From positions 1 to 64,000 of the forward strand of contig JAIWNI010000077.1 of the NCBI GenBank assembly GCA_025331435.1: a stretch of DNA of 64,000 bases, read 5' to 3'. The notes under the pieces were generated by a model. The model worked only from the letters and a program-made list of their open reading frames with translations. It was not told the origin of the DNA and ran no database searches. Positions 59,315-64,000 of this stretch are shown piece after piece; position 1 is the first letter of the stretch, and each line of letters starts with the position of its first letter. This DNA is from Choanephora cucurbitarum. Taxonomy: Eukaryota > Mucoromycota > Mucoromycetes > Mucorales > Choanephoraceae. A program made the translations under genes and the position numbers.

Positions 59315-60797
59315 TGAAATTTTTTTTATAAAAAAAGAAAAGAGAAAAAAGAAAAAAGTCAACTGATTATAGGTTATTTGACAGTTCATATTTTATAGTT
59401 TTCCATCTTTCCATCTCCGTTTTAGACACAGACAGTAAAAACCCACAAAGAAGTGATTTTATTCTTCCTAGCTAACAACACAATGGCCTGATTTACATAC
59501 TAGTCAACCCCCCTCACTCTTTTAGAAAGTAAAACAAACTCTTTCTTTTTTAAAGTATGAAACTTACAGTACATGATGAAAACCTTCTTCTATAATTCAC
59601 CTTTTTTAGGATAATCAATAAAATTTTGTCTCAAAGTAGTAAAATATAAACCTATCAGATTGTCCTCTCACGGTTTGCTCACAGATGAGGCAATTGTGGG
59701 AAAAAACTATTGGTAGGGGATCCATATTTGGTGTTAACTGAACTTATCGAGGCATCTTGGTTACACCCGTCAAAACCTTATCTTGTGTTCTCACTTTCTT
59801 GCTTTTCTTTTTACAGGGTGAAAGATTGACCCTTATTTCTTGCTTATTTTTTTTTTCTTTTTTTAAGTTGCTAATAAGAGAATCAAATGACATAGTTTAT
59901 AATCAAGAAACAGATGCACCAATCAAATTGAGAAGTGAATTCCAATTTATATAAATATATATTTATATGTAATTCTTATTTAGTATCCCGGTTATTAGTT
60001 CATCAAGAGTAACAAAGAAAAAATTTTTTATGATTACTTAATGTGATTTATAGGAATTGAAGTTCCCCCTATTGGCCTTTCCTTTTTTAACCTCAATAGA
60101 TGATGCAGGTAGACCCATAATTGCCTCTTATGGCATAATCATGATAAAGTTATCCTCGTGAGCAAAATATAGAGAGAATAAAAAGATAGACAAAAAAAAA
60201 GAGGGGTTCATTATTAAATCAATGATTTCTTACTGGTCATTGTTTCCTCTTTACATGTTTCTTTTTTGGTTACACTATAGGCCAATGAAGTGATAAATAT
60301 ACCTTTGTTGCGATGGTTACGAAATGATGAATGATCACATGAAAGAACGGTTACCATGACAAAAGGATTATTTTCGAAAAGAGTAGAAAGTTATTCATTT
60401 AGAAAGAACTGCTAACTACCAAAGAAAAATGCGCATCTAATTCAGCTTAGTTTGTCAGTCTCATTCTAACCTAATTGTCGTCTTACTCATCCATTTAAAG
60501 CTCTTTCTTTTTCTTTCTATTTTTTCTTTATTTGTTCATTTTCAACCATATATATACAAAAAAAAAAAGAACAGCCTACGATAAAAGGCTATATTCATGG
60601 TCCGACCTTTTTTTTTTCCATTCTTCATAGGAAAGCATGACTGACAACTTTTTCTTATCATCTGAATAGTCAATATTTTCTACAAAAAGCTATATAAAGG
60701 GGGGGAGGATGATGCAATCAAGATAACTCTTTTTTTTTGGTAATATGACTGAGAATGAAAAATAATCTAAGAACAAACGATGATCACGTATTATCAG
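59315..60797. other. Intergenic, no gene seen
   Basis: About 1.5 kb. The first 100 bases should hold the PTR2 promoter, with poly-T/poly-A runs beside the ATG. The 65-codon frame at 59757-59954 has no motif. A tatatatacaaaaaaaaaaaag element is seen near 60549 but no gene follows it. Confidence 0.5.
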
Positions 60798-60965
60798 TTA
60801 AAGTCTGGCAGCAGATGGTGGAAGGCATATCTCTGTAATGCAACGAAGATCAGAGCAACAGTCTGAGTGATATGCGCAGGGTGCTAGCGAACTTTTACAG
60901 AATGTTATTGCTGATGAACAAGACACCATAACTATAGCCAATACCCAAGCAAAGTGAGATTTCAT
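60798..60965 (-). CDS. Tiny secreted six-cysteine, knottin-like peptide
   Basis: Intronless, 55 residues from the ATG at 60965; a longer in-frame extension to 61025 starts in a CT-repeat and destroys the signal peptide, so it is rejected. Residues 1-19 are a signal peptide (MKSHFAWVLAIVMVSCSSA). The mature part, about 35 residues, has exactly six cysteines (23, 30, 36, 37, 42, 47) spaced C-x6-C-x5-CC-x4-C-x4-C, the inhibitor-cystine-knot spacing. No family is recognised and no activity is claimed: secreted knottins include enzyme inhibitors, antimicrobial peptides and signalling peptides. Short length is the main risk, but signal, cysteine pattern and stop agree. Confidence 0.65.
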   Translation of the reverse strand: MKSHFAWVLAIVMVSCSSAITFCKSSLAPCAYHSDCCSDLRCITEICLPPSAARL

Positions 60966-62044
60966 AGAAAACAAACTAAAGCAAAAAGAGAGAGAGAAAG
61001 AGAAAACGTCTCTCTCTCTCCCCAAGTATCCCTTCTGTTGTTTGTAAGGGGGGGGGGGGGGGGGTAAGGCAGTCTTTGTTTATAGTTAGATAACCGACAT
61101 TTGTTTTTTGGAAATCGCCATTAATTTCTTCACGCTCCTTATCTTCAGGTCAGTTTTTTTTTTAGTTAAACAATGATAAGATTTTTGTTTTCTGTCTTGT
61201 TCTCTAGCCTTTCTGCTCTGCATCTGCTCAGCTTGGTTCGTCCTCCTGAGGTTCGCTCCCCTTGGAACACTACTACTTTATTTTTTTTTACTAACTTACG
61301 TAAACAAGTATTTTTCAAAGATCATTTGTTTTGCTATTAGCATTTAGGGCCTAGTTTATCCTTCTTGTCCAAAGATACAGTTAATTCGAGCTTGCATTCG
61401 ATTAGCCTAGAGAAAGCAGAAAAGGGATATTATTCTGTATTCAATACTTATTCTCTCTCTCTCTGTCAAGACTCAGATTCTGCCTTAGCTAATATGCAAG
61501 CTATCTCAGCCAATCCATATGACTGACAGGGCTAATGTCATTCTATACTCGACTTAAAGCTCTTCAAAGGAGTTAGTGCTGCAAAATGCAATGTGTATCA
61601 ATACACTTTTCGAAAGTATCAACAATTATTTGAAGCATAATTAGATCACATCCAACCAATCCACATATAGGCCTAAACATGGCTTTTTCTTCAAATGAAA
61701 TAAATCATCATACAAGAAGCAAAGCATGAGAAAATGGCTATTCAAAGAAAGCTCTAAACAAATTCATACATTGTATACTTTTCTACTGCTTATACTAAAA
61801 CTCTTTTGAATAGTAAAACTACTTTTATAGCATCCATGAGCCACTTGTTATTACTTCTTTGAGTGTTGCATTTTACTATGATATTTTCTATCTTGGTCTA
61901 TCTTCAACAAAAATAATATACAACGTATAGCTCTTTCAATAAGAAGATCATACATTTCGGATTGTTGCCACAACTTCGCAAAAAGACGAGGATCAGTTGT
62001 TGTGCAAATTAAAGCAAATGGTAAAATATAGGGTATATTATTTA
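60966..62044. other. Intergenic with a 17-base poly-G run, no gene called
   Basis: About 1.1 kb. The poly-G tract lies 83 bases upstream of the knottin-like ATG. An ATG frame at 61173 (about 55 codons, hydrophobic start MIRFLFSVLF) could be a signal-peptide exon, but it lacks a plausible continuation. The rest is stop-rich. Confidence 0.45.
61048..61064. repeat. Poly-G tract, 17 bases
   Basis: Seventeen consecutive G on the plus strand in otherwise AT-rich DNA, flanked by TAA and TAA. It is a homopolymer able to form a G-quadruplex and prone to length error in sequencing. Confidence 0.95.
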
Positions 62045-62483
62045 TTAAAGCTTGCGAGCAGCAAGCCGCGGTGTAAGAAAAACCGATTTGTCAACTATGA
62101 TGTTCTCCTTCTCTTCTTCTTCTTTTTCATCATCATCTTCTTTCAGCCGAATCCAAAACTCCTAAAATAATCATATTTTTTATCAGCATCATGTCCTTGA
62201 GACTCAATTATCAATGCAAATAAAGTACCTTCAACTCATACATTGCAAGTAGCGAATTGACCAACTTACTTCCTTGAAGCTCTTGCCTGCTACTTGGCAA
62301 CTCCAAGTTTCCAACCAAGGTGACTACATGGGCACCTTTCAATGGTTGCATGGAATATAAATATCCATGCAAGCCATTGAAGTCCATGCCTAGCATGTAT
62401 TGGTTAGAGAACCCTTTCTTGCTCAATTGGTTGAGTATGCATTTGTTTATGCGCATACTCTTGCTCTCTTGACCAATTGACAA
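62045..62483 (-). CDS. Spliced orphan gene downstream of the LINE, 5' part unresolved
   Basis: Two minus-strand exons are clear: one ending at 62229 (MYELK, donor GTACTT) and a terminal exon 62161-62045 (acceptor TTTTAG) that continues in phase 0 to EFWIRLKEDDDE and ends LAARKL-stop. The preceding exon has GMDFNGLHGYLYSMQ, VVTLVGNLELP and a SRQELQ segment. I believe similar proteins of unknown function are common in mucoralean genomes, but I cannot name the family. The frame stays open upstream of 62483 to about 62565 (Ser/Lys-rich), and a possible donor at about 62607 would join an exon with FDEDLWNSAVAVALCK, so the true start is not fixed. It may be part of a mobile element or a host gene. 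Confidence 0.5.
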
Positions 62484-62699
62484 GCTGCTTCTTTTGCTGC
62501 TCTTGCTCGTCGTCTGCTTCTTTTCTTGGCTTGAACTCCCTTCTTTTTGTATTAGTGTTACTTTGTTGAAATACAGTGTTTAAGTTAAGCTAAATAAAAG
62601 TGACTTACCTTGCAAAGAGCTACTGCAACTGCGGAGTTCCACAGATCTTCATCAAAGAAAGTTTGCCAATGGTATCGCTATTGGGTGGCCAGACCCATA

Positions 62700-64000
62700 C
62701 CAACAGCGATTAAAAGGTTGGCACTGAAAGATTGCCCTCAGTATCAGTGAGAGCCGTAAGAGCTAGCCAATCGTACCATGTAACGGTCGCCACCGAGGAG
62801 AGAAAGCTTTGGCTGGAAGAGATAAAGACAAAAAGAACTTCCAGCTACTGCTTGGTAATTGAGCTACCACCGGGACAAGGGAAGGAATGCGGCGAGGCAA
62901 TGACTTGGACAGGAACTGCCAATAACGACAAAAATGACCCGGCTTTGCAATGGATACCTCCAGGACTTGACGGGCTTTGAGACTGATTAGCCAGTGTTCC
63001 GAGGAAGGTAACCAAGTCGGCAGTATTGGATATGTCTTCACTAAAGGTTGGCTTTGAGGAGGGCTGAAGGTTACTCGACTGTTGAGGATAGGATGCAGAG
63101 AGCAACCATATTCATCTGCAGCCGACGGATGAAAAGTAGCATCGAAGGCATGGAGGAGAACAGGACGTCTAGGAGAGGTGATGAGGGCTCGATGCGCCTG
63201 AATTCTCTCTGTAGGGTGCCAGAGTAAGAAGTCTGAGACCAGATATTGTAATTGGTTGGAGGCAATAGGGAGGGGGAAAGCTAAACGTGGGATCAGTAGT
63301 GTAGACAGCGACAGATCGAAGTACCAACAAGTGTCCCAAGATGGATGCATGATTAGAGGCGGTAAATGCTGCAGAAAACGAAGGATGAGTAGTAGGGGAG
63401 GAAGAGTCTTGAACCTATGCTTGTAGTGCTTCGGATGAAAAAATAAAGGCAAAAGAGACACCAGACCAGTGTGAATCCGAAACCAATGGACAATCCCGGG
63501 TAGCAGGAAATCGTCTGGTTAGGGCGGTTAATAGTAACTTTTGAACATAGACTGCCTGCAATGCCAAGCTTTGATATAAAGGGTCGGCAATTCCCAGGCC
63601 GCCCATCCTCTTCGAACGGCAAGCCGCGGACCAACTAGGTTTAGGCCAAAAAGGCATAACAAAGTTTCGCACTATTCTGGTAATGTCCGTTAGCCAGGTC
63701 GATGGCAGAGGAACCACTCGCATAAGATGCCAAAGACGGCTAAGAATGACTGAATTTGCCACTAGAGACAGGCTTCGGACTGAAAGAGACCGCCCTTTCA
63801 AAAACTGACAGTGCTGAAGCAGTTGAAGCTTGATACCATCCAGTCGCTCAAACTCCAAAACACCAAGTTCACAGCCTTGCTTCTTCACTAACAGATCTAT
63901 CTTTCGGCCTCCGGTTCGGCTGTTACTGCTGCTGCTGAAAGAAAGCTCATTGCTGAGCATTGCTTCTTTAGTTGCAAAGCATTCAGTCTCCCCGCTAAGC
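62700..64000 (-). mobile_element. 3' part of a decayed LINE (non-LTR retrotransposon)
   Basis: On the minus strand, from the right edge inward, the frame at 63960-63415 reads GRSLSVRSLSLVANSVILSRLWH, PLPSTWLTDITRIVRNFVMPFWPK and RMGGLGIADPLYQSLALQ (given in parts). This is the region just after the reverse-transcriptase domain in LINE ORF2. A second frame (63461-62763), overlapping the first by 47 bases in another register, continues with WKFFLSLSLPAKAFSPRWRPL, as in LINE C-termini. The reading-frame break means the copy is dead. The catalytic YxDD part, the endonuclease and ORF1 would lie outside the window. Base composition (about half GC) is clearly richer than the flanking DNA. The Mucoromycota L1/Tad clade is likely but not proven. 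Confidence 0.82.

Noticed and set aside
61240..61265. gaggttcgctcc, resembling a tRNA T-loop
   Set aside because: The flanking bases do not form a T stem and no cloverleaf can be drawn.
1..64000. CRISPR array, prophage or bacterial defence system
   Set aside because: Spliced eukaryotic genes throughout; the only regular array (15683-15746) has no spacers.

Overview
This window is nuclear DNA of a fungus, most likely Mucoromycota and probably order Mucorales. Three things point there. Nearly every large gene is split by short (about 50-85 nt) GT-AG introns inside AT-rich intergenic DNA. The coding set is fungal: a PTR2 peptide transporter, a Brl1/Brr6 nuclear-envelope protein, a four-CBS plus PB1 tail-anchored protein and a YIA6-type NAD carrier. 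Some architectures are animal-like or basal, such as an RRM-fused TRMT2A-type tRNA methyltransferase and a PHD plus extended-PHD protein. The species cannot be fixed from sequence alone. Exon models were built by hand and checked for reading-frame phase at every junction.

Layout. 0-2.5 kb: a decayed Tc1/mariner transposase, then AT-rich DNA. 2.6-9.2 kb: NAD kinase (+), a small protein with a PP1-docking-like motif (-), and a PHD/ePHD chromatin reader with a poly-Q tract (-). 9.2-14.5 kb: a gene-poor stretch. 14.5-18 kb: a secreted protein with four cysteine-rich repeats (+) and the tRNA m5U methyltransferase (-). 19-26.5 kb: nucleoporin Nup188 (+) converging on mitoferrin (-). 26.7-31.3 kb: a transposase relic, then Brl1/Brr6 (-) and glutamate decarboxylase (+) sharing a 273-bp divergent promoter. 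31-44 kb: sparse, with two small orphan proteins, an F-box protein, a cysteine-rich probable cell-surface protein and ribosomal protein uL24. 44-59.3 kb: the dense core, with peroxisomal long-chain acyl-CoA synthetase, mitochondrial ribosomal protein uS9m, UTP23, the CBS/PB1 protein, cytosolic tryptophanyl-tRNA synthetase, mitochondrial EF-P, the NAD carrier and a PTR2 transporter. 59.4-64 kb: a tiny knottin-like secreted peptide, a spliced orphan gene and the 3' part of a decayed LINE that runs off the window.

These are independently transcribed single-copy genes, not a functional cluster. Two themes recur. Mitochondrial function is represented by mitoferrin, uS9m, EF-P and the NAD carrier. 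Translation and ribosome biogenesis are represented by Trm2/TRMT2A, uL24, UTP23, WRS and the mitochondrial factors. The less ordinary items are the three secreted cysteine-rich proteins, the Arg-type loop of the mitochondrial EF-P, the uL24 stop codon isolated behind a final intron, the micro-exons and the three transposon relics.
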